From the NCBI GenBank assembly GCA_017483465.1, contig JAFUWN010000049.1, forward strand, positions 1 through 57,206: a stretch of 57,206 bases of DNA, given 5' to 3'. Made by a program: the position numbers and the translations under genes. The notes below the pieces were generated by a model, which did not search any database, was not told where the DNA came from, and saw only the letters and a list, made by a program, of their open reading frames with translations. Shown piece by piece: positions 7,668 through 15,516 of this stretch (positions are counted from its first letter, which is position 1; each line of letters opens with the position of its first letter). The stretch is from Oscillospiraceae bacterium (GTDB taxonomy: Bacteria > Bacillota > Clostridia > Oscillospirales > Ruminococcaceae).

Positions 7668-7778
7668 GAATGATAGAGTAAAAACTTTATTTTTCAAACA
7701 AAAATTTTAATCAAAGAAAGGGTGAACTGTTATGTACGAAATTAACATTGCATTACAGAATAAGGGGATAAAAGATAT

Positions 7779-7988
7779 ATGGGAACGACTGTTTACAATC
7801 TTGAAAAAGCACATTGTCAGGATAACCCTGCTGTGCAGTATGCTGAATTTAAAGACTATCAGATTGGCAAAGTAACCTATCGGGTGTGGTCAGCCTTCAC
7901 AGGCAAGCAGAATGCCGCTGATATTCTTTCAGGACTGATGCTCAGAAAACTGGAATCAGGCGAACAGAACACTATGCAATCATCATAA
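7779..7988 (+). CDS. tnpW: TnpW-like transposon protein, element 1
   Basis: 69 residues, closely similar to the element 2 copy at 15174 (shared YNLEKAHCQDNPAVQYAEFK and VWSAFTGKQNAADILSG). Small TnpW-type proteins are encoded directly ahead of TnpX-type large serine recombinases in Tn4451-related elements; their function is unknown. The ATG has an AAGGGGATAAAAG ribosome site. Its conservation in both elements, while upstream genes differ, shows that tnpW and the recombinase travel as one module. Confidence 0.75.
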   Translation: MGTTVYNLEKAHCQDNPAVQYAEFKDYQIGKVTYRVWSAFTGKQNAADILSGLMLRKLESGEQNTMQSS

Positions 7989-8055
7989 CTGAAAGCCTGA
8001 TTTTTAGTCGAAACTTACAAATTTTATGAAAGCAGGCGGATATTACTGGATTTTT

Positions 8056-8083
8056 CAAGCGTTTTATGATATAATGATGCTTG
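8056..8083 (+). promoter_or_regulatory. Recombinase promoter with flanking inverted repeat, element 1
   Basis: TATAAT (8070-8075) lies between CAAGC (8056-8060) and GCTTG (8079-8083); the layout is kept in element 2 (CAAGT ... TATAAT ... GCTTG). A clear -35 is not visible, so the promoter may need an activator or be occluded by a regulator. Confidence 0.4.
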
Positions 8084-8122
8084 TAAGACCGGCATGTCCG
8101 CTGCTGAGATTGGAGGAAACAA

Positions 8123-9745
8123 ATGAGCAGACAGCAGCATTATAAAGCGGCACTCTATTGCAGATTATCTGTTGATGATGGCAACTTTGGCGGAAGTGTC
8201 AGCATCGAAACACAGAAAATTCTGCTCGAACAGTACTGCAAAGACCATGCCATTACAGATTATACGTTCTACTGTGACGATGGGGCATCCGGAACAAATT
8301 TCATGAGAAAAGCCTTTCAGGAGATGTACAATGACATTCAGGACGGAAAAATCAATCTTGTGATTGTCAAAGACCTGTCACGGTTCGGAAGAAATTACAT
8401 CGAAGTCGGAGCCTATGTGGAAGAATTCAAGGAGAATGATGTGCGGTTTATCGCCGCAGATGATAACTATGATTCCGCAGTCAATGGTGATGATTTGATG
8501 TTCCCGATGAAGAATGTCATCAACGAGATGTATGCCCGTGAGGTATCGAAAAAGACAAAAGCCGCTAAAAAAGCAAAGGCTCGGAACGGTCAGTTCATGG
8601 GTTCAAAGCCGCCGTTCGGCTACAGACTCGACCCGAATGACAGGCATCATCTGATTGTAGATGAACCCGCTGCCGAAACTGTCCGGAAAATTTTCCGGCT
8701 CTCGGCTGAAGGAATCGGCTATAACAAGATGGTGAAAATGTTCAGGGCAGAGCATGTTCTCACGCCGATTGCCTATTTCAATCTGCACAATCCGGACTAT
8801 TTCAAAGCCGATTACTGGCGGCAGGAATTCGACTGGCACGTGACTTCTATCAGGACGATTCTGAACAATGAAGTCTATCTTGGAAAGATTATCTACGGCA
8901 AGCAGAAATCAAAATCCATGAAAAGCAGGTCGAAAGTGAATGTTCCAAGAGAGGACTGGATTGTGACGGAAAATTGTCATGAACCGATTATCAGTCAGGA
9001 ACTCTGGGACACTGTGCATAAAATCGTGAGTGCAAAGCATCGTCCTGCTAAGACCGGAGAAGTTCAGATGTTCGCCGGACTGATTCGCTGTTCCAACTGC
9101 GGTCATGTTCTGACCTACTCACAGAAACAGCGGAAAGATGGTTCTTATCACGGAGCATACTCCTGCTGGATGTACAAGACTCACGGCAAAGAATATTGTT
9201 CTTCGCACTATATCACATTCGATGCAGTGTATCAGCTTGTGCTGGCAGATGTGCAGAGAGTGCTGTTCCAGTACCGGAATGATGAGAAAGCATTCAGGAA
9301 ATTTCTGGACAGCAAATATCAAAACATGTCGGACAGAGAAGCGGTTCAGATTCAGTATGACTATGAACAGAAAGAAAAACGCTGTGAAGAACTTGACAAA
9401 ATCATCAGTAAGCTGTATGAAGATAATGTTCTCGGCAGAATCAGTGATAGTCGTTACGAAATCATGTCGCAGACCTATGAAGCCGAACAGGAAGAAATCC
9501 GGAAACAGCTTCCTGAACTGAAAGCAAAGCTACAGGAATTACAGGCACAGTCAAATGCATCGGACAAGTTCATCAGTGTAATTCGTAAATATACGCATAT
9601 TCAGGAACTGGATGCAGGTATTCTGAACGAACTGATTGATAAGATTCTGGTGCATGACAAGGAACAGGCTCGGGACGGCACAGTCTTTCAGCAGGTGGAA
9701 ATCTTCTACAGATTTGTCAGAAAATTGAATAACGAAGTATCATAA
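8123..9745 (+). CDS. TnpX-like large serine recombinase, element 1
   Basis: 540 residues. The N-terminal resolvase domain has the catalytic Ser16 in YCRLSVDD and the arginine motif DLSRFGRN (R87, R90), followed by the recombinase domain (KKTKAAKKAKARNGQF, PPFGYRLDP), a zinc ribbon (CSNCGH with later Cys) and a C-terminal coiled-coil/DUF4368-like region (YEQKEKRCEELDKIISKLYE). Large serine recombinases excise and insert an element through a circular intermediate without host factors. GGAGG precedes the ATG. All motifs look intact, so this copy is probably active, in contrast to the second copy. Confidence 0.9.
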   Translation: MSRQQHYKAALYCRLSVDDGNFGGSVSIETQKILLEQYCKDHAITDYTFYCDDGASGTNFMRKAFQEMYNDIQDGKINLVIVKDLSRFGRNYIEVGAYVEEFKENDVRFIAADDNYDSAVNGDDLMFPMKNVINEMYAREVSKKTKAAKKAKARNGQFMGSKPPFGYRLDPNDRHHLIVDEPAAETVRKIFRLSAEGIGYNKMVKMFRAEHVLTPIAYFNLHNPDYFKADYWRQEFDWHVTSIRTILNNEVYLGKIIYGKQKSKSMKSRSKVNVPREDWIVTENCHEPIISQELWDTVHKIVSAKHRPAKTGEVQMFAGLIRCSNCGHVLTYSQKQRKDGSYHGAYSCWMYKTHGKEYCSSHYITFDAVYQLVLADVQRVLFQYRNDEKAFRKFLDSKYQNMSDREAVQIQYDYEQKEKRCEELDKIISKLYEDNVLGRISDSRYEIMSQTYEAEQEEIRKQLPELKAKLQELQAQSNASDKFISVIRKYTHIQELDAGILNELIDKILVHDKEQARDGTVFQQVEIFYRFVRKLNNEVS

Positions 9746-9785
9746 ATATATGATTCGAACTGATGCGGATTTCAGCTTGAAAAAC

Positions 9786-9838
9786 GTCTCTTTAAAAACA
9801 GCCTGCGGTCATCAGTTCGAGTCTGATTACCAGCTTTC
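9786..9838 (+). other. Right-end / attachment-like sequence of element 1
   Basis: Just after the recombinase, TCTCTTTAAAAACAGCC is followed by CGGTC, a 5-bp stem ATCAG/CTGAT and the loop TTCGAGT, exactly the geometry of a tRNA T arm. The equivalent after the second recombinase (17131-17175) keeps the frame and loop but changes the stem bases in a pairing way. An inverted copy, GATTCGAACTGATG, lies just upstream at about 9752. It may be an attachment site or a tRNA 3' fragment; no complete tRNA folds here. Confidence 0.45.
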
Positions 9839-9874
9839 ATTTTACAATTTGTAAATTTTATAAGAATTAAAAAG

Positions 9875-9960
9875 GGGTGTTACATATAGCAATGTAACAT
9901 CCTAAATTTATTTCTTTCATTTACACCGCTTAGAAAGTCTTTTCCAAGCGGTGTTTTTCA
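9875..9960. terminator. Tandem hairpins between recombinase and toxin-antitoxin operon
   Basis: Hairpin GTGTTACAT/ATGTAACA followed by hairpin ACACCGCTT/AAGCGGTGT (9923-9931/9946-9954) with TTTTT. Likely a terminator for converging transcription. Confidence 0.6.
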
Positions 9961-9994
9961 TTCTATTCTTTTTTCTAGCTTGCAACAGTACTTT

Positions 9995-11017
9995 TCAGAA
10001 GTCCCTTATTTTTTCAGCATCTGCGAATTGGATAATTTGACCAGGAGTAGTGTGCTGATAAGCATATTCCTGATGCATATATTTAGCGATTTTCTTTCCA
10101 TTATAAGAGCCAAATTGATGAATCACTTTATCAAGGATTTTAATTTCTTTTATCGACAGGCTTGAGAAATCAGCTTTATCGTTTGGAAGAATATGATAGA
10201 TAGAATAATCGAAATTTTCAGGAGTTTCTTCTTCAACATGGATTCCGGGCAAATTCATGATGTTCTCATGTCCAATAGGCAATGCCCCCAGTTTTTTATG
10301 CATATACACCAATCCAGTAATCGCAATATGATTTTCTTTAAAACTAAGTGCATCACTATACCAGAGAAGTTTCATCAGAAGTACCTTTTTTAAATTGGAA
10401 ATTTTTAATGCAAAATAATTGATAATCTGTTCCAACTTATCAATATTTAGAACGATATAGCCGTTTTCAGTACATGGCTGTGAATAGAGTGCATAATAAT
10501 TCAGGAGATTCTGTCTCTTGATAAATGCATCAGTAATAAATTCAGATATTTTGCTTCTGATAGTAGCATATCGGTCAGATTCAAATACGGACTGATTTTT
10601 TTCAAGCATTTTCAGCATGATAATAGGATTTTCCATAATCAGCCGAAGTTCATTATCATAGGTAGAATCCTGAATTGCTTTGGATTCGTATCTTGAAATG
10701 GTGACATCTCCCCAACCAAGCAGACGTGCAAGTTCAACCTGAGACAAATCAAATTTATGACGAAACGCTACAATTTCATCAGAAGTTAAAAGTCCTTTGA
10801 GTTGCCGGTAAGCGTTTCTTGCACGGAGTAGATTTTCATCCATTACTTTCGGAGGAATGAAATAAGCATCTTCATCATCCTCACCAAGTGTTGAGCAAAA
10901 ATAAACGGTCTCCTCGTATTCAATAGTAGTATCTTTAATAATTGTTATCGCTTTCCTACTTTTAATAATTGCCGGATGCATTTTGCACATAGGGCATAAA
11001 ATTACCTTTTCTTCCAT
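9995..11017 (-). CDS. Panacea-type antitoxin: zinc finger, HTH and SocA/DUF4065 domains
   Basis: 340 residues. The N-terminus has a YgiT/MqsA-like zinc finger (CPMCKMH, then YFCS), followed at about 75-125 by an XRE-type HTH (FRHKFDLSQVELARLLGWGDVTISRYE), and from about 190 a Panacea (DUF4065/SocA) domain (LEQIINYFALK, LLWYSDALSF, GLVYMHKKLGALP). Panacea domains neutralise many unrelated toxins, so this fusion is likely the antitoxin and autorepressor of the upstream gene. Gene order is toxin first, antitoxin second, with 42 bp between. Two TATCAATTGATA palindromes at the operon promoter are probable HTH targets. Confidence 0.8.
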   Translation of the reverse strand: MEEKVILCPMCKMHPAIIKSRKAITIIKDTTIEYEETVYFCSTLGEDDEDAYFIPPKVMDENLLRARNAYRQLKGLLTSDEIVAFRHKFDLSQVELARLLGWGDVTISRYESKAIQDSTYDNELRLIMENPIIMLKMLEKNQSVFESDRYATIRSKISEFITDAFIKRQNLLNYYALYSQPCTENGYIVLNIDKLEQIINYFALKISNLKKVLLMKLLWYSDALSFKENHIAITGLVYMHKKLGALPIGHENIMNLPGIHVEEETPENFDYSIYHILPNDKADFSSLSIKEIKILDKVIHQFGSYNGKKIAKYMHQEYAYQHTTPGQIIQFADAEKIRDF

Positions 11018-11059
11018 AGCATTTCCCTCTCGCTTTCTTAAATAAACACATAATATAAA

Positions 11060-11470
11060 TTAACTATATGGAAGTTTATCTATTTTATATTCGGCAAAAT
11101 GAAATGAAATACACAACACAACCTCATTCTTGCCAACTTCTTTTATTTTTATTTTAATATACACTTGCTTAGATTGAATTTCTTTGATGAATATATGTAA
11201 TAATTCCAAACCAGAATCAGAACTTTTCCTATCTCCAAGAGTTTCGTAATAATGTGAAACTTCCAAAGTAAGAATTTCGTTCATAACATCTTCTGTATCA
11301 TATTCGAGCTGTTCCAGACAATAGGAATTTGTAAATTCTGGTTTTGATTTTTCAGATTTTCTGGTTGGAATAAACATAAATCCATCTGTACCTTCAGTTT
11401 TGAGTTTTTCTTTTACTTTTCTAAGAAAATCATTAACATCATTTCTTTTTAAATGAAGTGATACTTTCAT
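11060..11470 (-). CDS. Candidate toxin partner of the Panacea antitoxin
   Basis: 136 residues from the ATG at 11470 (MKVSLHLKRNDV); the 18-nt extension to a GTG is the ribosome site AAAGGAAG. I do not recognise a toxin family. It is a small alpha/beta-looking protein, rich in Lys and Glu, ending in a strand-rich segment (VYIKIKIKEVG, VVLCISFHFAEYKI). Its role is inferred from position: it is first in an operon with a Panacea antitoxin behind an autoregulation-type promoter. It could equally be an unrelated accessory protein. Confidence 0.55.
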   Translation of the reverse strand: MKVSLHLKRNDVNDFLRKVKEKLKTEGTDGFMFIPTRKSEKSKPEFTNSYCLEQLEYDTEDVMNEILTLEVSHYYETLGDRKSSDSGLELLHIFIKEIQSKQVYIKIKIKEVGKNEVVLCISFHFAEYKIDKLPYS

Positions 11471-11491
11471 GTTATAACTTCCTTTCACTTT

Positions 11492-11548
11492 ACTATCAAT
11501 TGATAGTCTTCTTAATTATATTATACACTATCAATTGATAATTGTCAA
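11492..11548 (-). promoter_or_regulatory. Toxin-antitoxin promoter with two palindromic operators
   Basis: On the minus strand TTGACA (11548-11543), 17-nt spacer, TATAAT (11525-11520). The palindrome CTATCAATTGATA lies in the spacer (about 11527-11541), and ACTATCAATTGATAGT (11492-11507) lies just downstream of the start point. This layout would let a dimeric repressor block RNA polymerase at two sites. Confidence 0.75.
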
Positions 11549-11595
11549 TAGTTTTTTAGAAAAATTTTTCCATTAAAAATTAAATATAAATAATT

Positions 11596-12576
11596 TTAAT
11601 TTATTTTATATATTATTTTTTCAAATTCTTGTTCTGATATTTCATCAGCTAGGTACTGTTTACGAGCCATACTTGCTTTTTGATACCATGTTTCATATTG
11701 CTGGCGTACTGAGAGTTCTTCAGATGGCGTTATATTGTCTTTTAATAGAAGACGTTCCATACGCTTATAATTACGATTTTTAACTTTATTGTATTCATCA
11801 AGTGCAGCACAGCTGTCTATTTTTGCGTTCATATACTCTTTAGGAGCGATATCTCGGCAAGGCTTGCTATAAATAGGATTTATTTTATCACAGTACTTGG
11901 TGATTCTTTTTGTTTTAGGCACAAAGATTTTTCCACAGAACTCACATACTTGAATTCTCCTATACTCCTGAGCAAAGTGCAGAAACATAAAAGCATAATA
12001 ATCTGCAAAGTTGGTAAAGACGTATCTTTGTATAAATTCAAAATGCTGTCTTCGACATAAAAGTGAATTATTTTTCAGAACACATTTTTGAAACCAAATC
12101 TTTAAATCGTCATAATCAAAGCTTTTTACAATCAGCTGAAACAGAACATGAATAAAATTTCCGGATAATTCCAATGCCTCCAGCAATTTCATAAATAATT
12201 GTTCATAGGAAGATTCTGTTACATTATCTGTCAGATTGATTCTATTCATAATATCAGCATACAAAAGTTCACCGATAATGACATTCTTAGCTGTTACAGC
12301 TTCTGCGGTTTTAAGAGCAATATCAATACATTCCTGCATTTGTTCTTTTGTAAACAAAATAGTTTTTTCAAAATCCTCACACTTTCCATGCTTCAGAAGT
12401 TTTTCATACTGTTCAAATTCATGGCTGCTGCGATACCGCAATGCTATTGTAATCTCCTCTGAAAAAGAAGAATCCGGCAGCTGTGTCAGTTCTCCATGAT
12501 GCCATCTCCACAGATGAATTACTTTCTTATCAATTTCAGCACAAATTCCATTTTCATATATTTTTCCATGTTGCAT
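11596..12576 (-). CDS. DUF6076-like protein with a Cys zinc-binding motif
   Basis: 326 residues. The central to C-terminal part has CEFCGKIFVPKTKR followed by KYCD and PCRD, a zinc-finger-like arrangement, embedded in a helical protein (YAFMFLHFAQEYRRIQ). The closest family I can recall is DUF6076, found in Clostridia mobile regions; the function is unknown. It has its own promoter (12604-12632) and ends within about 70 bp of the toxin-antitoxin operon promoter. It lies between two recombinase-bearing modules and is probably mobile cargo. Confidence 0.6.
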   Translation of the reverse strand: MQHGKIYENGICAEIDKKVIHLWRWHHGELTQLPDSSFSEEITIALRYRSSHEFEQYEKLLKHGKCEDFEKTILFTKEQMQECIDIALKTAEAVTAKNVIIGELLYADIMNRINLTDNVTESSYEQLFMKLLEALELSGNFIHVLFQLIVKSFDYDDLKIWFQKCVLKNNSLLCRRQHFEFIQRYVFTNFADYYAFMFLHFAQEYRRIQVCEFCGKIFVPKTKRITKYCDKINPIYSKPCRDIAPKEYMNAKIDSCAALDEYNKVKNRNYKRMERLLLKDNITPSEELSVRQQYETWYQKASMARKQYLADEISEQEFEKIIYKIN

Positions 12577-12603
12577 AATTTTCCTCCATAGTGATTTGTA
12601 TCT

Positions 12604-12632
12604 ATTATAGCATAAAACAACCGTTTATGCAA
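12604..12632 (-). promoter_or_regulatory. Promoter of the DUF6076-like gene
   Basis: Minus strand TTGCAT (12632-12627), 17-nt spacer, TATAAT (12609-12604). The spacer and -35 contain GCATAAA/TTTATGC inverted arms. Confidence 0.6.
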
Positions 12633-12828
12633 GAAAAATCATCTGTCCGGAATGATGAAACTGAAATTTTTTAAAATAACAATCTCGCATAGACAGAACA
12701 GGAAATTTATGCTAAACTGAAATTAAAGAGAAAACCTCCATTCAGAATTATATAAAAACTTTATCAGATACATAACTGTTACAAATAATATTTGTGACAG
12801 TGAATCCCACTCTTTTAAAGAATCCACC

Positions 12829-12980
12829 GAACAAGCAAACAAGCATTTGAAATTAACTTAGAATAGGGAAAGACTCTGTTTGTTGGATGTTTGTTGTCTG
12901 TTTGTCAAATATTAGGCGAATAAAAATAAAATCAATGCCTATATCAAGTTATTTAGACAATTTGTTTGGCAGTTTGGCGG
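12829..12980. repeat. Iteron-like GTTTGTTG repeats
   Basis: Three direct repeats with an 11-bp period, GTTTGTTG (12878), GTTTGTTG (12889), GTTTGTCA (12900), then GTTTGGCA (12964) and GTTTGGCG (12972), plus an opposite-strand cluster ACAAGCAAACAAGC (12831-12844). Otherwise 12633-12993 contains no gene that I can see. The position just before a broken primase/helicase-type gene suggests a former replication origin. Confidence 0.45.
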
Positions 12981-13023
12981 ATTTTACAGAAGAGTGTATA
13001 TTATAAAATGGAAGGTGCTGCCC

Positions 13024-13950
13024 ATGGCAGAAAATCAAGTCAACACTGTTGACAAAAGTATTTATCATCATCCTTATCTTGTGGAGAATGGATGCTTATG
13101 TGAAGAAGTCATAACCAAACATGGTGTTCAGCATGTGAAGCTTGCAGATTATGTTCCTGTTCTGAAAGCTGAAATCACCAAAGATGATGGTCAAGAACCA
13201 AAAAAGTTATTTTATGTGAGTGCTGTTCATTCGTCAGGATTACAGATGCCGGAACGCAGAAGAAATGATAAGTGCGAAATGGATGCTTCTTAAATGGGGT
13301 TCACTTGGCGCACCACAGCTGAAACAAAGTACACAGAATAAAATCTGTCATGCTATCATGAACACTAAAGAAAATGTGAAAAAGGAAATAGTCTATCTCC
13401 AGACAGGCTGGCACAAGAAAAGATTTCCTTTCACAATCGTATACCAGAAATGTTTTCGCATATTAGAATTGGATTTGAATTCCTGCTTCTGTTTCTTTCT
13501 GACAAAACTGTTCTAAGCAACAGTACAGCTGAGAATTACAAAATCCAACTGGATGAGATTCTGATTAAAAACATTTCTGAAACTTCCGAAATTATAGAGA
13601 ATGAAAATCCGACTGCTAAGTTCATTCAAAAACTGAAAACGCTCCTTGATAGCGGCAGATGTTATGTCGATGAACGCAGTACACAAAGTATCACAAGAGG
13701 AAAAGGCTATATCGGCATGGAAGATACTGCAAAATTCTATCTGCTGGCAGATACTGTTCATTCAGAAATCAGAAAGCTGTGTTCAGAACAAGGAGAGCGT
13801 TTTTCAATTTCAAAGAACCAATTGCTCCGACAGCTTGCGGATGAGAAAATTCTTATGAAGCAGAACAACAGAAATACAACTACCATTCGATGTGCTGACG
13901 GAAAGTCCATGAATGTTATCATACTGGATAAATCAAAGATGAATCTTTAA
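13024..13950 (+). pseudogene. Broken DUF927-type helicase/ATPase gene, element 2
   Basis: The reading passes through three frames. The first part (from the ATG at 13024, site GGAAGGTG) carries KKLFYVSAVHSSGLQMPE; after a shift near 13253 a second frame continues WGSLGAPQ and IVYLQTGWHKK; after another break near 13440 a third frame gives the C-terminal region (NSTAENYKIQLDEIL through VIILDKSKMNL). The first two parts match the start of a DUF927 domain, but the central ATPase core with Walker A and B is missing, so an internal deletion is likely. Element 1 has an unrelated RepA-like gene at this position. Confidence 0.65.
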
Positions 13951-14021
13951 TACACAGGCTTGTGTCGGCGTTTTGTGCCGTTCATTCAGGAAATAAGCAA
14001 GTTATTCGACAATCAGCTACA

Positions 14022-14179
14022 AACCGCCACACAAGCTAATGTGAGCGATTTATGAGCAAATAAAAATAGTTTTTGCTACTCATGAAAGCTCTAAAATAAG
14101 GTGGAAGCCTATCCGTCAGGATGTTGCGAGTTAAAGCGGCTGGGTTGTCGCAGTCACAGCGGACGGCAAAGCCGACCGC
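14022..14179 (+). other. oriT-like region of element 2
   Basis: It carries the block conserved with element 1 (AACCGCCACACAAGC, GTGAGCGATTT), flanked by weaker TTATT/AATAA arms, then ATCCGTCAG and the hairpin GCGGACGGC-AAA-GCCGACCGC (14159-14179), which corresponds to the AAA-loop hairpin of element 1. No gene is visible between 13951 and 14227. Confidence 0.45.
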
Positions 14180-14227
14180 AAATGGGCATTAGTGCAAGGT
14201 GATACGCAGGTGCTGTGCAAGAGACAG

Positions 14228-14722
14228 ATGTTACAGGTACAGTCACCTAATTCCCGAAATAAGCCGATTCTGGCAATTCAGTACAATCAAAACCATGTTA
14301 TGCCAAAGGAGAATGATATTTATGATCAAAAAAGAAAGAAATACTGTCTGGCTCCAGAGATAACAGCAATGATTGACTCTCATATGGAGCAGGATAAATG
14401 CAAGTCAGCCAGCGAGTATATTGAGAAAGCTGTGAAATTTTATACTGGCTATCTGGCCTGTGAATCATCCTGTTTAAAAAATTATCTGCCAATTATTCTA
14501 ACTTCTGCGGTGGAGACAATCGTAAAAAATTCAGAGAACAGAATTAGCCGGAATCTGCTTAAACTGGCTGTAGAAGTAGGAGCAACCACACACATGCAGG
14601 CAGCTGCTTATCAGATTGATGAAGAAACACTTCATCAGCTTCGAGCTATGTGTGTGAATGAAGTACGCAAAATCAATGGGGTGATTCATTATGAAGACGC
14701 TGTCAAATTCCAACAGAGATGA
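14228..14722 (+). CDS. Ribbon-helix-helix (MobC-like) protein, element 2, first copy
   Basis: About 165 residues from ATG 14228. Core features are YCLAPEITAMIDSHMEQDKC, SASEYIEKAVKFYTGYL and a C-terminal LLKLAVEVGATTHM plus VRKINGVIHYED, homologous along their length to the element 1 RHH protein at 7191. The start is uncertain: there is an upstream GTG at 14192 and a later ATG at 14300, and none has a strong ribosome site. The last 32 nt overlap the next gene, pointing to translational coupling. Confidence 0.6.
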   Translation: MLQVQSPNSRNKPILAIQYNQNHVMPKENDIYDQKRKKYCLAPEITAMIDSHMEQDKCKSASEYIEKAVKFYTGYLACESSCLKNYLPIILTSAVETIVKNSENRISRNLLKLAVEVGATTHMQAAAYQIDEETLHQLRAMCVNEVRKINGVIHYEDAVKFQQR

Positions 14723-15110
14723 TGAAAAAATCAGAACTGGAATCAGTATCAGCAAGCGTTTGCTCAAAGAATGTGATGCTTATCTGAAGAAAAGCGAATT
14801 TGAAAACCGTTCTGAATTGATTGAATCTGCTTTGAAACTATTCCTTGTGACCAGAAATATTTCCGAAAAATCAGAGGTTCTTGTACCGGAGCTTGCCGAC
14901 TGTATCACCAAAGCCAGCGATAAAGGCATCATGAAAATTTCAAAAGGTCTGTTCCGATACGCTGTAGAAGTAGAAATGTTGGTTGCATTACTGGCAGACA
15001 GGCTGTGCATAAACAAAACTGAACTTGAACAAATCAGGAAAGATGCTGTGAACAATGTTCGCCAAACAAAAGGGAAAATCAACCTTGATGAACTGATTCT
15101 TAAAAAATAA
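14691..15110 (+). CDS. Ribbon-helix-helix protein, element 2, second copy
   Basis: 139 residues. RTGISISKRLLKECDAYLKK followed by NRSELIESALKLFLV is a clear RHH pattern; the C-terminus (FRYAVEVEMLVALLAD, VNNVRQTKGKINLDE) parallels the neighbouring RHH protein, so the two look like ancient paralogues. The ATG lies inside the end of the previous gene, with GGGGTG upstream. The pair could act as a heterodimer at the oriT-like block. Element 1 has only one such gene. Confidence 0.65.
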   Translation: MKTLSNSNRDDEKIRTGISISKRLLKECDAYLKKSEFENRSELIESALKLFLVTRNISEKSEVLVPELADCITKASDKGIMKISKGLFRYAVEVEMLVALLADRLCINKTELEQIRKDAVNNVRQTKGKINLDELILKK

Positions 15111-15173
15111 AGAAAAGATGGTCTGCTATATATAAGTTAATGGCACATTGCAAAATAAGGGGACTAAAGCTAT

Positions 15174-15395
15174 ATGGGGACAATTATTTATAATCTTGAG
15201 AAAGCACATTGTCAGGACAATCCCGCTGTACAGTATGCCGAATTTAAAGACTGCCAAATTGGAAAAGTGACTTATCGAGTATGGTCAGCCTTTACAGGAA
15301 AACAAAATGCTGCTGATATTCTTTCAGGACTAATGCTCAGAAAACTGGAATCAGGCGAACAGAACGCTGTACAATCACCACAATTGAAAGCCTGA
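15174..15395 (+). CDS. tnpW: TnpW-like transposon protein, element 2
   Basis: 73 residues, nearly the same as the element 1 protein at 7779 (conserved EKAHCQDNPAVQYAEFKDC and FTGKQNAADILSGLMLRK). Preceded by AAATAAGGGGACTAAAG, as in element 1. It sits 121 bp before the recombinase, with a conserved leader sequence in between. Confidence 0.75.
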   Translation: MGTIIYNLEKAHCQDNPAVQYAEFKDCQIGKVTYRVWSAFTGKQNAADILSGLMLRKLESGEQNAVQSPQLKA

Positions 15396-15516
15396 TTTTT
15401 AGTCGGAACTTACAAATTTTATAAAGCAGGCGGATATTGCTGGACTTTCCAAGTGGTTTATGATATAATGATGCTTGTAAGACCGGCATGTCCGCTGCTG
15501 AGATTGGAGGAAACTA

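Noticed and set aside
7732-7870. ORF starting MYEINIALQNKG that overlaps tnpW in another frame
   Set aside because: The start codon and frame are absent in the homologous leader of element 2.
9786-9838. Complete tRNA gene
   Set aside because: Only the T arm and a possible acceptor strand fit; no pairing D or anticodon arm upstream.
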